From Elysia chlorotica (taxonomy: Eukaryota > Mollusca > Gastropoda > Plakobranchidae), in contig RQTK01000535.1 in NCBI GenBank assembly GCA_003991915.1, positions 1-64,000 of the forward strand: DNA of 64,000 nucleotides, written 5' to 3'. Shown here piece after piece: positions 12,050 through 25,200 of this stretch. The notes under the pieces are model-generated. The model was not told where the DNA came from. It ran no database searches and saw only the letters and a list, made by a program, of their open reading frames with translations. Each line of letters starts with the position of its first letter. Position 1 is the first letter of the stretch. The position numbers and the translations under genes were made by a program.

Positions 12050-14236
12050 CCCATTTAAATCAGGAAACACAGGTGTCAAGATATTTAAACAGCATGATAA
12101 AATAAATAGCTATTATGTTAATCCTCCATTTACAGTTTAACAAATATTAAGGGTGATCGGTGTAAATACCGATGTAATTGAAAGTAACAATTTATCTTTA
12201 TACTCTTTACATTCTGCACTGGCTTGCCCATTTTTTCCTCTATGAATTGAACAACACTTGCTGTATTGTAAACCAGCGTTGAATAAATCGCATATAACCC
12301 AGTACTTTACAGAATGATAAAGGCTATGTAAGCATACGAAAAATGCTTATGCAGTTAAACCAGTGTTATATTTTATGGCATTCAGGTCATAAAATCAAGT
12401 AACAACAACAAAATTGTAAACCCAGGGTTGGAAAGAAACCGTTTCCAAAATGTTTTGATTTATAGCACTGAAATACTACCCGAAGAGAGAACAGAACGAG
12501 AGTAAAAGCGATGGAATCAATCACACTGGGAAATTGAGGGAGGAGTTGCTGCTATAAGCACAAGCATGAGTCTTCTTTTTACGGCCTTGATCATCAACTA
12601 TACATTTACCAGCAGCCCGACAGTCAGCCTGAATTGTTGCGGCATATACATATTATTATATCGAGGAGCCATCGAACACAAACAAATGGATTCAAAGAAG
12701 GGTATACGATTTAGAGTGACAGTTCTGTCCCGTGTTATAGTAAAAGTCAAGCCAATGGATTTGAGGTATAGTTATATCATCCACCTAGATATCGCAATCT
12801 CATTCTTTATTTTTTTTTTTTAATCGCAAAAGAGATTACAATCCGGATTCGAAACAGACGCAATACTGAATCGGTGTGATAGACAAATATCAATAAGATT
12901 GCTGCCCTAGCAGGATTTCCACATTGGTAGTTTTCTAAGACAGTACATGGTATAGGTATGCCGGCTGCCGATTACAGAATCTCACCCACTGCCCTGCTCT
13001 CCTTGCCGGAGATCATTGGCTTAGGGGGAAGTAGAGCATCAACACAAATCAGAGAAAATAGCAGCCTTCATCAAAAGCACAGTGTTTTCTAGATAGCAGT
13101 GCAAATAGTATGGGGAAAAGAAAAAAAAGAGGGAGAGTGAAAGAGAGAGACAGAGAAATATAGAAATGAAGCGGAAGACTTCGTAAGATGGTTGCAAGTT
13201 GACTGACGACAACCTGAAATTTATTGGTAAGTCTTAGAAACTTCATCTCCGACCGAATCTTTAAAATTGTTTTTTTTTTTTTTTTTAAATGCATCTTATA
13301 GAAAAAGAAAACAAAAAGACAGAACCATTCCACTAATTGTATGCTAAGGGAAATAACAAACACAAAGTATAGGAAATAATGTTATTTCCCTTGGAAAGAG
13401 GTCTTATGAAGGATAAGATTACAACACAAGGGTGTGTAAAACAAGAATAATTATTCTTTCAAACTAGGAGTGATTTTCAATTCTGCTGATCCAGATTGAG
13501 TGACAAAATTGATTGCTGAGCTTCGCACTTCATGCATAATTACAACTAATTTTTTAAATAAAACTTTGGATTAAGTTTCCATGGTTCATTTAGACACTTT
13601 TGCAGTGGAAGAATAAATTGGATAGCATACAGAGTAAGTCTTCCAACAAACACTGGTATTCATTAATGAACAAAGGCAATAACTTGAGAACCAGACCGAA
13701 TCAGTTAGCTGAATGCATTTCCATCACATTCAAAATATCTACAAATTATAGTAATGATGCGTTTATCACACAAAATGTTTTTTCTCTGGATGTCATTTAG
13801 TGTTGTTTCTCCTTCAAAGGTGGCAATGCACCTGAAGATAGTAAAGTAAATTCAAAAAGAAAATATTTGAGCTTTTTGTAGAAGCCAGCGGCTAGGCTAA
13901 AAGCAGCATAGCTGTAGAAGCTCTAACATCTTAGTCTGATAGACTTTCTAACTAGAAGTTGATGTAATGTACATTTGTTTAATTTTTAAGCCCTACATGA
14001 ACAGCAAACTACACGTTGCACTAAAACAAAACACACTTTTAGAGATTTGTAGTTGGGGGGAAGAGAGATAGAAAAAAAAGGACCATGTTAAGCTTCTCAC
14101 TAGTTTGCAACAAAGCATTTCACTCCAAGACACTCAAGACACAAACAAGTACCGTCAAAGAGAAAAACTCTTAAAGATTAAACTTTAAAGCAAACAATAA
14201 ACAAAATATGGGCCTACAAGCCTAACTCATTTCATA

Positions 14237-14290
<54 letters not shown>

Positions 14291-14777
14291 TATGGAGAGG
14301 AAAACAAATGATAAGATTTATATTACTTCAACTGTTGTTAAATATAATTGTAATGCCAGTTTACTTCTACAAGTAACAAAACCATTAGGTCCAAATATAC
14401 AGCTGCTGAACATAGCCTTCTAACTAGTTCTTTATGCCTGAAGCCTATTTGAAATACTGAAAGAAACTGACTCTTGTTTACATGTTCATTCCCTCCATTA
14501 GAAGACTATCTCTGAGATCCATTGTATAAAATTTAATTGTCTGGAGAATTTTTCTTTCTTTTTCTGTGTGGATAATTCACAATTTTTATGGCTACAAACT
14601 GTGATAATTTAAGCAGAGAGGGTGAAATAGTGAGAGATAATTAAGGCGGAAGCATCCTTCTATAAACAATCTATGCCTGAAGATCAATGAACCGCCTTAA
14701 TTTCTATGAAGAAATAGAAAAAGCCATACGTATCATTTGCATTGTGATCGTTTTTTGTGACATGTCTCACAAAATCT
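12050..14777. other. No exon seen (putative eIF5B intron 18)
   Basis: I looked on the minus strand for conserved eIF5B C-terminal segments (those around QASTLGSLEAL, FNSRDPIVMG and EPIPGE) and found none here, nor in 1-12,050. Confidence 0.55.
14237..14290. repeat. (AAT)n microsatellite
   Basis: About 18 units, in the putative long intron 18 of eIF5B. Confidence 0.95.
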
Positions 14778-15020
14778 CAGGGATGGCAATTGGTCAAAGC
14801 CATTTCAGAGGAAAGGTAACGTGTCCGGGCTCCAGGGGCCGCCTCAGGCCCCGGTGGGGTCAAGGGGCGACGCCCCTTGTGGGGGGTAACAGGGGGGGCG
14901 AAGCCCCTCCGTCCGAAAACGATTTTTAGCTTTTCTGTGGTCCAAAAACAGCCTCTCCTAGCTAGAAACACATTTCCGAGGATGCTCAAACTCAACTTCC
15001 GCTGACAATTCCCATCCCTG
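14778..15020. mobile_element. 243-bp MITE in eIF5B intron 18 (CAGGGATGG ends, 6-bp target duplication)
   Basis: The element begins CAGGGATGGCAATTG and ends with the inverted CAATTCCCATCCCTG (one mismatch in 15). It is flanked by AAATCT on both sides (14772-14777 and 15021-15026). Inside is a GC-rich block with two nested palindromes (CAAGGGGCGACGCCCCTTG and GGGGCGAAGCCCC). There is no transposase. The ends resemble hAT elements, but the duplication is 6 bp, not 8. Confidence 0.7.
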
Positions 15021-15114
15021 AAATCTATAGTCTCTGGTTTAAGCTTACGGATTAAAACAAGTCATCACAAGAGTAAAAAAAAAAAAAGAAAGGAAGAGAG
15101 CAAAATGATCTTAC

Positions 15115-18100
15115 CTCCATAGTGACTGCTTGAAGGTTGGTGCTGTACATGAGTCTCTTGGGGAGCATGGTCTGACACAGTTCACAGATAAGGGCCACCA
15201 GGTTGCCCATTCCATCCCCGCTATGGGCAGATGTAGGCACCAGTGAGATGTATTCTTTAGGATTCTTGTTCTCATAGAACAAGGCAGCATTCAAACCCTG
15301 CAAATGTTGTAAGTCAGGTGTAAACGACATCAGTAAGGTAAGCAGATATAAAATACAAATCATGACAAGTAATGGCCTTGGTAGGGATTTAGCTCAAAAC
15401 TAAAAAAATTGAAAAATTTGACATTTCTTACATGCCACAGAAAAGTTCTTGTGAGTTTATTTTTTCAATAAAAAAAAGAGAATAGTGAACCAAATAATGT
15501 TTTTCTAAGACAACACCCACCTCTTGTGCAAGCTGTAAGATGACCTGCTGTGTTCTCTCATCAAATTCTGACTTAGTGTGCTGTGTCTGTTTTTTCAGAG
15601 TATTTTGGACATCTGTCATTGGTTGTGGCTTCCACTGGTAAAGGCGATCAATCTGAAGCAAGGAGCATATAAATGAAGACAATTTTAAAGATATGCTTTG
15701 GAAAAACTGAAGACCAATAGAAATGTTATATATATTTACATATATAAAGTTTTTAAATGACCTCTGTAACACTGCCAATAGTTGATTTTATTTTTCTAAA
15801 AAAAAACCCATAGATGTTAATCTAGACATCAGTCTTCATGGAGCTTCAATTGCGATCATAATAATCTAATTTTCATTCCATGCTTGCTGATAAAAGAATA
15901 TAATCATTAAGATTGGGACTCAGATGTAATGAAATGGCAATGTCAATGCGCATAAAATTAAATGGAGGCATGTTGATTTGCAGATTAATACAGCAAAAAG
16001 ATGTGACACCCTTAGCACCTAAGCTTTTCCCTTAGTAGTGAAGAGTCCTGTCTATTATGATAGGTTTTCACCTTGTTGAGTGCCACCAAAAATGGAGTTT
16101 TCCTATTCTTGAGCAAATTGATGGACTCAATTGTTTGAGGTTCCAGCCCATGCATGATGTCTATGACCAAAATGGCAATATCACAAAGGGAAGTTCCACG
16201 AACACGCAGGTTGCTGCACAGGAAAAATAATACATAAAAAGTTATTTCTTTCTAAAAAATCTATCTAATACATATTGCTGAAGAAATTAAAGTATTACAA
16301 TTGAATAAATAGGTGCATCCTTCCAAAATAAGAATGAAGATACACAATTATTTGTCATAAAAAAATTAACCCATACTTTTCCCCATAATTCTCAGGGATA
16401 TCACCAGAGCCTGGCAAAGTTGCAGGCACTTAGGTAGTGGGGAAAAGAGGAGGGAAGGGAGGTCTATGAGGTGCTGCCCCTCTAGGGTTGAATATTTTTA
16501 AGATTTTCGTCTATCTAGAGAGGCTCTGAGAAGGTCTCCGAGGTGATGATAAATGGTTACATTTATTAAAGAAAATAGATGTATTAAATCTACTATTACT
16601 CGTAATCAGACATTTGCCTTTAAACAAAATGCGCAACTGAGTTCCATTTAGACCTATAGATAGTACATTTTTTTAAAAAGAAGTTTATTTTTATTCTACA
16701 TCTGATCTAGTTTCATAAATCAGTATTTCGTTAAAATGTTAACTGTGCAGTGTGCGTCTATTTCATAAAGGAAAACAATGGAGTTGTTTCTCTTTAACAA
16801 AACAATTGAACAAAAACATGCGAATATCAGACCAAAACGTTACTACTAATACTAGCAAAAGTCTAGATGTAGATCTACAAAATTAATTTAAAATTAAATT
16901 GTATTACAAGCAGAACTTGCTGATCATCTGATACAATGTAGCTATCACATTAGATACATCTCGGTTGGATCTCACCGTAGCTAGATCAAGATCTAGATTA
17001 TTTAATTTTTTATAAAAGCTAACAGCTTAGAGCGCGTGATCAGCTAACTTAATTATTAAATGAGCTAAGAACGGCTGGGCCGCAGTTCCATCGTTAAAAA
17101 AAGTAAGCAGAAATCAATTTATTGGAAAAGACAGCAAGGACTGAATGAAGATGGACAGATTGGTATTATTCGGAAAGATAAACAATGTTGCTCAGATAAA
17201 CCAGAGGTTGATATCGATAGCCAGGATGAGATAAAACAGTATATGTGTATTATGCAAATTTAATAATTAATGAAAAGACATTGCATGTTGATAAACATTG
17301 TTTTTTGCTTTTCTTTTCCGTACTCTTTCTGCTGAGCTTTTAGTTGCGTAATTAACCTTAGTTGTATATTAATCTGGAACAACATTATTTTGCTATTTAA
17401 GCGTCAGAGTCAGCCCAGAAGAGAGCATGTTTCAAAATAGAAGCGTATTGGTTTTCAATTTTAAAATAACGCCGGAATATGTGGTGTGACCTTGGAAATT
17501 GCAGGCTGACCGTCTCTTGTTGGAACAAAAACTGTCATAAGCCAGTTGAAATAAATTGATCGTCGGGACCTAGGCTTCTTGCAAGTAATGAAGGCATAAT
17601 GGCACATAGTAAAGGAAATTTTTTTCCTAGGAATTATAAATAAGGTGGCGTGGCAAACTTTTCTGAATTTAGAGAAAAGTGTTTTCCAGACATTGGACCC
17701 ACATTTTATTTCCGAAATTCCAGAAAAGTGGCATCCCTGAATTCTTTATATTATAATATATCCTTAATGATAACACGGTAGCATCCACTGAAAGCCCTAA
17801 TTCTGCATTGAGCGTGTGGACTAGGCAATTGAGGGGTGAAAAAATGGTCAGGTCCAACCTTAGTGATTGGATGCCCACTCTTAAATAATTCAAAGGTAGC
17901 ATAGTTTTCTGTACACCTATTATGCTCAGTAACAGACCAGAAGGCAATCTAAGAGATATTTGCTTTTGGTACATAATGAGCAAGGTTGCTCTTACACTTA
18001 ACCCCCCCCCCCCCCCCCCCACTTTGTAAGAGGGGAAGGGGGGGGAGGGTATAAAAAGCCCACAACTGTTTGTTTACCATACCTCTGAATGAGAACCAAC

Positions 18101-19275
18101 ATTTCCATAAATTCATTTTCAATGTTTACAAGAAAAAATTCTGAAATTTTAGACCAATTACACTTAAATAAAAAAATTAATCCAATATCCCTTAGCACTG
18201 CATGCTGCATGTGATCTCACCTGAAAGATTCATGACCAGGGGTGTCTATGATCAAGAGCCCTGGCAGTTTGAGCTCCTGTTTTGAAAACTGTGAATTTAA
18301 AATAAAGCTAGATAGAAATAGCAAATGATTAAACCCTGCCGGTACCCGATAAAGAAATTGCAATGTTTTGCGTTGTCTTTAAAAAAAAAAAAAATGCCAT
18401 AAACATTTTTTTGCATAAATTGATACTTCCTTTAAGGCTTCAGCTATTGGATCAATCTGCATAAAAAAGGTTAAGTCTGGACTAGAAGATCAATCTAGCC
18501 CTAAATGTATTAAAACCATAGTCAAAATAAAAAAAAAATAAAAAAAATCTGCTTATTAACTCTAATGAATTCTCACAATTTCTCATAATTTTGCCTGTAA
18601 ATATAACAAGACTTTGTTAAGCAGAGCCAAAGTCCTGAAACCACAGCGGATTGGAATTAAGACATGTAAATATATTTAAACACCCATAAGTATGAGTCTT
18701 GTTGTTCTTTATTTAGTATGAAACATTAGTTACCTCTTTACACATCTTGGTCTTGTCCTGAATAGCCTCTTTTGGGACATTGGTGGCACCAATTTGTTGG
18801 GTGATGCCCCCTGCCTCTCCATCCTGAACATTTGTACGACGGAGCTAACACAGAGACAGGAAAGAAACTTTTACATATTTTTAGATTTTGGATAAATTTT
18901 AATCTACACCCCTGAAACAGCAGGGGGTGGATAAGAACACTGAAATAATGAGGACACTTGCATGTAATTCGAAATTGAATACATAACAATAACAACGAGC
19001 TGTACTTAAAATAAAGCTTTAGATAAAACAGTGATTCAAGACCTTTATGAAAATTTTGACAATAGAAAAAGGGGAGATTTTCATAGAAATTTTTCTATAA
19101 TGATGAAAATAAAAGATACATGTAAGGAAGGTTTTTTATTTAATCCTCTTTCAAATACTGTACTTACTTTGTCAAGTATCTTTGTCTTGCCAGTATCTAC
19201 ATGCCCTAAAACACAGACCACCGGTGCTCTCAGATTCTCCACGGTTCTTTCTTTGTTGGCTTTCTCTGCTCGTTT
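15115..19275 (-). CDS. eIF5B: eIF5B GTPase (G) domain, exons 13-18
   Basis: These six exons encode the complete GTP-binding core. G1 is GHVDTGKT (residues 669-676, exon 13). The switch-I threonine lies in [10 protein letters not shown] (T696, exon 14). G3 is DTPGH (733-737, exon 15). G4 is NKID (787-790), split by the intron between exons 16 and 17. G5 is SAH (855-857, exon 18). No catalytic residue is missing; the histidine after DTPG, which is needed for GTP hydrolysis in this family, is H737. The last visible residues end VTMEV-like at the exon 18 donor, just before the segment that in human leads into domain II. The match in order and spacing to the archaeal/eukaryotic IF5B G domain leaves no realistic alternative. 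Confidence 0.95.
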
Positions 19276-22200
19276 CTGCATACATTAAACATAAACAAAA
19301 AAAAGCCATCAACGTGAGCTACAAATATAAATACATGAAAACACCCAATATCTGTGAAAAGAATATTCCTTATTGACAATGCAGATTATAGTTGAGTACT
19401 AAATTTCTGGCTGTTGGGAAAACTTACCAAAAAGTTTATTATAGATATATAAATTTCTTAACACAAAATCCAAAATCTGCATATTCACTTACATTTTATA
19501 AAAGTAAACTATGTTAACTCAAAAATTCTTAGCATTTTTGTGCAAATAAAAAAAACAAAAACAAAAAACAAAACAAAACATTTTTTGCACAAAAGGCACA
19601 TGTAACGAAACGAAAAATACAATAACAAACTTGAGTAAAAAAACAACTACTACAACAAAATACATAATTATGACATTTCACTGACCATAATTTTCTCTCT
19701 GCCCCTTTGGGCCGGTGTCATTTCATCATCTGACTCTGATTCAGACTCATCACTACTCTCATCCTCATCTTCATCCTCCTCACTTTCTTCGTCCTCTTCT
19801 TCATCTTCCTCCTCCTCCTCTTCCTCTTCTTCCACTTTTGATGCAGGTTTCTGTGCCTCTGCTGGGGATGCAGCTGTGGTAGAGGCAGTGGACCCTGGAG
19901 ATTAAAATACAAACAATAAAACATAAATAAAGAACAAAAAAATGTAGATCCCCACACTAAGACTGTGACAACTTGACATACCTTTAAAAAAATCAGTTAG
20001 TATCAACTGATACTGATAAGAGCGTTATGAGAGAATTTGAGAATTGTGAACGTTTAGTTGCCTGGGACTCATCCTCATTCCCTAGCCAAAAAGTAGTTAA
20101 GTAATCACAGACAATTTAAACTGTAAAAGCACTCAACAAAGGCATTACCCATCCTTAAGCTTAAAAAAAACTTTTAAAACACATTACAAGATTTTCTTCA
20201 AGCACTTGTTTCATCGACTACAAACTCTTGTTTCGCCAGTATTTTCACATACTGATGATACTCAGGCTGAGTGCCATCAAAAGTTTCTAATTATCTATGA
20301 CTAAGATTCATTTTCATTAAGCGTTGTCAAAGTAAAGGTGTCAAGTACCACGATCAAGATTCATTTTGTACAAACCTTCCTCCTCATTGTCCTCTTTTTC
20401 CTCTTCACTATCTAAATCCCAAGCATCTTTGATATCCTCTTTCTCCTCCTCTTCCTTGACTGCTTCTGCAGCAGGCACCTCTTCAGCAGTTTCCAAATCA
20501 TTGCTGATCTCTTCAGTGGGAGACTTGAGGTCCGTGTCTTCTTCCTCTGGCACACTCGCTTCCTCCGTAGTTGAAGATTTCTCGTGCTGATCATCACCAG
20601 AGGCTGGACCTTAGAAACAAGCAAAAAAGAGAAGAATCTTTTTGAGAACTTAAAGCTCATTTTTCGCTGTACTCCAGTTACTTGACATAAAGAAACGATA
20701 AAAAAAATTGATTAATGGTGAAAATTTAAAAGACCAACATGAACAATGATTAATCACCAGAAGGAATCAGTGTTTGCACAAAATTCAGACTGAATCATTG
20801 CATTGACGCTGTTAACTTGCAATCACGATTAAGAAGAAAAAAATTACTCTATTACAATTTTGCTTTCTAGATGACAATAAGGCCCTTATATTTTATAGAG
20901 ACATCATATCTTAGGATGTCATACAATACTGCTTGTAATATTACAGGATAATAATTTGACATAAAATTCTACTTTCAGTAACAAACCCCCCCCCCCCCCA
21001 CCACCCAACAACAGGGCAATATTTATGACAAGCTTTCCCTACCATATTTTTTTTCCAGTTATATAACTAATGTGAGGAACCTTTGACAAAAGAAAGCAAA
21101 ACAAAACAAAAAATAGTAATGTCATAGTTGTCTTAATCCCCCCCCCATACCTGCATTCTTCTTTTTCTTTGTGTAAATTGGCTTTTTCTTAGGTATCTCC
21201 TCTTTGCTGGGCAGATCAGCTCCTGAAAAAACAATAATAAATGCAAGAAGAAGACAAAAGATTAAATTGGGTTTAAAATGGACTTTAACCTAAAAGAAAA
21301 TTAGCCATATTGTACAAGAGAAACGTTTGAAGATTTTTTTTTATCTCCAGCCTAGCTTTTTTTTTTACCTTCGATTTCCCTGCAAGTCTTGTTTCTTCCA
21401 TTTTACAATATAACAGAATGGTTAAAAAGTGCCATCACTCAACATTTTATTAATCTCATAAAAATCGACATACTAATTTCACAGTTATATGATTGGGGTA
21501 TTTTGATTTAAAATTTTAGTCAAGATTGTCCATGATCATTCAGTTTCTTTTCCCTTTTATCAATTCCAGTTTATTAGTTTTACTGACATAAACCATATGG
21601 AGGTTTTTTTTCCAAAATCATGGATGAATAGTAAGCTTCTAAATTATAGTGAGTAAGAATTAATTTGGTTGAGTTTTGCTGCTGAGCGCCTGACATCAAG
21701 CACTGTAAAGATTATTTTGTGAACAAGTTCCAAGACTAATGTCTGACGATTTTATGTGGTGCCACATAAAGACAGTGCAGGGATACCATGACTCCTGTCT
21801 TAGCCAGTCGCATTATTATGATAATCAGTAGTAGATGAAATGGGACAGATAAATTTTTCACTGATCATGGTTTTGAACCAGGGACCTCCTGATGGAGATA
21901 TAAACGCTCTGCCACTGGCGCATGAGTAACAAAATTAAACTCGGTGCTCTATTTATATATAATATTCCTCCACTAACACCTCTCTAAGGACTGTACAGTA
22001 ATATCAAAACACAGAACATTTTTTCTAGACTTGGGTGGATCTATGAAAATTTGAAAAAAAAAAAAAGATGGATTTTAAAAGAGTCTAGTAAACAGCTTGT
22101 CATAAAAACGTTAATATTTGAGAAAAAGTCATATGATAATAAACAGCTAAATCAAACAGAGATAATCAATGATAAAAAGCAGCGTACCAGCTTCTTTCAT

Positions 22201-25200
22201 TGCAGCTAACATCTGCTCTAGACGACGCTTGTCCTGCTTCTGTTTCTCTGTGAGAAATTTGCCTTCTTTTTTCAGCCGCTCTTCCCTTTCTTTTTTCTTT
22301 TGTTTCTTCTTTAACTTCTTCTCTTCCTCCAACCGTTTCTTGAAAAAAGCAAAGAAATTTGGATATAAAAATGAAATTTAAAATTGAATTTGTTATTTTT
22401 TAGAAGACATTTTCATTGCACTATGTATCTCATTAACCTTGAGCTCAATAGCAGCTTTCCAAGTAGCTTTCAAGGGCTTTGAGTTTTAATGACAAAGAAT
22501 GACAATTTTTTTTTAAAGTGTGCTTCTATAAGAATGGATCTAAATCGAGAAGGCTGCCATAAAAGCTCTCTGTTTTCGTTGAGTTTTTTGTAAACACAAT
22601 GAATGACATAAATAATTTCACTAAAGTACAAGACTAAAAATTTGCTTGCCATGAAAATAAATTCATGACTTTCACCATAAAAACAAAACTTCGAATCTGC
22701 ACAGAAGTTTTGGACGTCCTGAGGCTTAAGGCCGCCTTGATTTGTCTAGCACCAAAATTTTTACAACCTTAGCACTTATTATGAACCTCCAGACACTAGC
22801 CTTGTAATTGTACAGAGAGCCAGACCTTCAACAAAAATATAAATGATTTTATTATAGTTTTGAGACATTGAATGTGAATACCTGTTCTTCTAGAATCCTT
22901 ATTCTTTCCTCTTCCAGTAGCCTTTCTTTCTCTGCCTCTTCCTTAAGTCTCTGCTCTTCTTCCTGCACTTTTTTCAAGTGCTCTTTCAACATAGCAATCT
23001 GGTAGAGAGAAAAATGTCAAGTTTTCATGTGATTTATGAAGTTGATACATGAATAAACAGAACATTGTCAGTTTAGTTAAACTCAGTAAATGTAAGGTAT
23101 AAAACATATGGCATGAGTTTCATGGCCCCTTTTTAATTCATTTGTTAAAAAGTTTCTTTTCTTTTTTTTAATTTATTTTACGGAATCAAAAAAATCAAAA
23201 CAGTATTGATAGATTCTTCCTTTATTTAACTTGAATTAAATCTATAAACAAACGAACAGTTCACATTTATCTCACCTTCTTACTTGGCTTAGCAGGCTTT
23301 TCCTTTTCTTCCTTTTCACCTTTCTTCTTTTTCTTTTTCTTTCCATCCTTAGCCTCCTCTGAAAAAAAAAAAAAAAATTCCATAAGGCACTATTAGTTTT
23401 CTGTTTTTATCTAAATGTAGAGGTACTATTTTACATTTGAAAGCAAAACAATTAAATATGACATGTACAGGTAGCATTTGCAAGTAACTGCATGTACGAG
23501 AGAATGATAAAGATAAAATGACTAGGTTACAATTCTATTTCAAATAATGCAGAAATGTGGTTTTTTTTAATTATACTTTTGAAAACTTCTTTGATTTCTT
23601 ATTGACTTTTTAAAAACCATCATTATCCTTTTCATTCCAATCCTTTGCTATGAGCATAATTATCACAGTCAATAAAAATTTGTTTCGTTTGAGTAAGGTC
23701 TACCTTTAAACCTGGTTCCTTGGAATCTTAAAGTAAGCCTCACATTTACTTGGAAAATAGTGTCTGGGAAGAAAAACCTTCCTGTAATAATTCCTCTCAT
23801 CAAAAAAGGAAGTAAATATTGCCTACCTGATTTGTCCTCTCCTTCAGCTGCATCAGGTGTTCCTTCTTTACTTGGCCCATCTTCTGTTTTCTCTGCTGTG
23901 GCAGCCACTGGTGGCTCTTCTTTGCTTGTTGCTTCTGTTGCTTTGTTTTCATCTGTTTCTTCTTTCTTTCCTCCTTTCTTTTGCTGTTTTTGTTTCTCCT
24001 TTTTGACGATAACAATTATAAATAAGGCTGTTTAAAAAAATAAATTACCAAAAAAAATTGTTCTTACGTCTTCTGATTTATCGAATCTAAGTAACACACT
24101 TCACAACTCGTTGAAAAGGCATCTAGTCCTCACCTAAACAGAGTTTAAATGAAATCAAAAGGCAGGTAGAAAAGTAAAAGAACGTAACACTTTAACGGGT
24201 GTGTTGTTTGAGCTTGACAGTCCATTTCTAATACAAAATTGTCATAAGCATAAGCAAATAACAAAGGGCAATAAAGCCGAAATGAGTGCTTTTACTGCAA
24301 AGAACAGAGGATTGCACCAAAGTTTGAAATGCTTAACTAGTATACTTACCAGCAATTTTTTCTGTTTCTCTCTATCCCTCTTCTCCTTACGTTTTTGAGC
24401 AGCTGTCTTGACAGTACCCTCTGCGCCTTCTTCCCCATCTTCTCCATCTTCCTCTCCCTCACCATCTGCCTTGTCAGCAGTTTCTTCCACTGTTTCAGCC
24501 TTGGCTTTCTTGTTTTTCTTCTTTTTCTTTCTGTCATATTCATCATCATCTTCTTCCAAGTCATCAATAGTGACAACTTTTGGTTCCACCTTTTCCACCT
24601 CTGTCACCTCATGAGCTGCATTATCTGGTTTATCCTCCGGGGATGCTTCCTCCTCAACCACCTTTTTTCCCTTCTTTTTATCTTTCTTTTTCTCTACTGG
24701 CTTATCATCAAGGGCTGCCAGAATAGCATCAATGTCCTCTTCTTCTGCCTTTTTTGGCTTCCCTTTGTTCTTCTTATCCTTTTTTGATTTGGTAGAAGTT
24801 GAATCAGATGCAGCTGAAGTCAAATCGCTTTCCACCTTTTTCACTGGTGCCTTCAATTCTTCATCCTGTTCAGAGTAAGTGAATCTCAATTAAGAATTTT
24901 TTTGAAAGTGAGCATATCTAAAGCTTATCCAATAATTTCTTGCTTAAGAAATTTTTTTGAAAGTAAAAGCATGACAATGTAATTTTGATTGCTTGAAATC
25001 TTTCCCCACTCCCTCCACCAAACCTCAAGACAAATCCTAATGTTATGGTAAACATCTAAAAAAATTGAACAAAGAAAATTAATTATCTAAAACCATACTT
25101 TTTAATGTAAGCTATTTTTGGATTAAAATTAAAAAAAAAAAAAAAAAAAAACACATTAGAACTGTGGCAATCTAAAAACTATCCAAAGTTTGGATAAAGT

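Noticed and set aside
14777-14995. 72-residue minus-strand frame rich in Arg/Pro/Gly
   Set aside because: It lies entirely inside the MITE's GC-rich palindromes, with no coding support.
17669-18022. 117-residue minus-strand frame in an eIF5B intron
   Set aside because: It crosses the edge of the CAGGGAT-ended element and a poly-C run. It has no known motif and no splice sites fitting eIF5B.
24395-24787. 130-residue plus-strand frame
   Set aside because: It is the antisense of eIF5B exon 5, whose Lys/Glu codons give Phe/Leu/Ser frames on the other strand.
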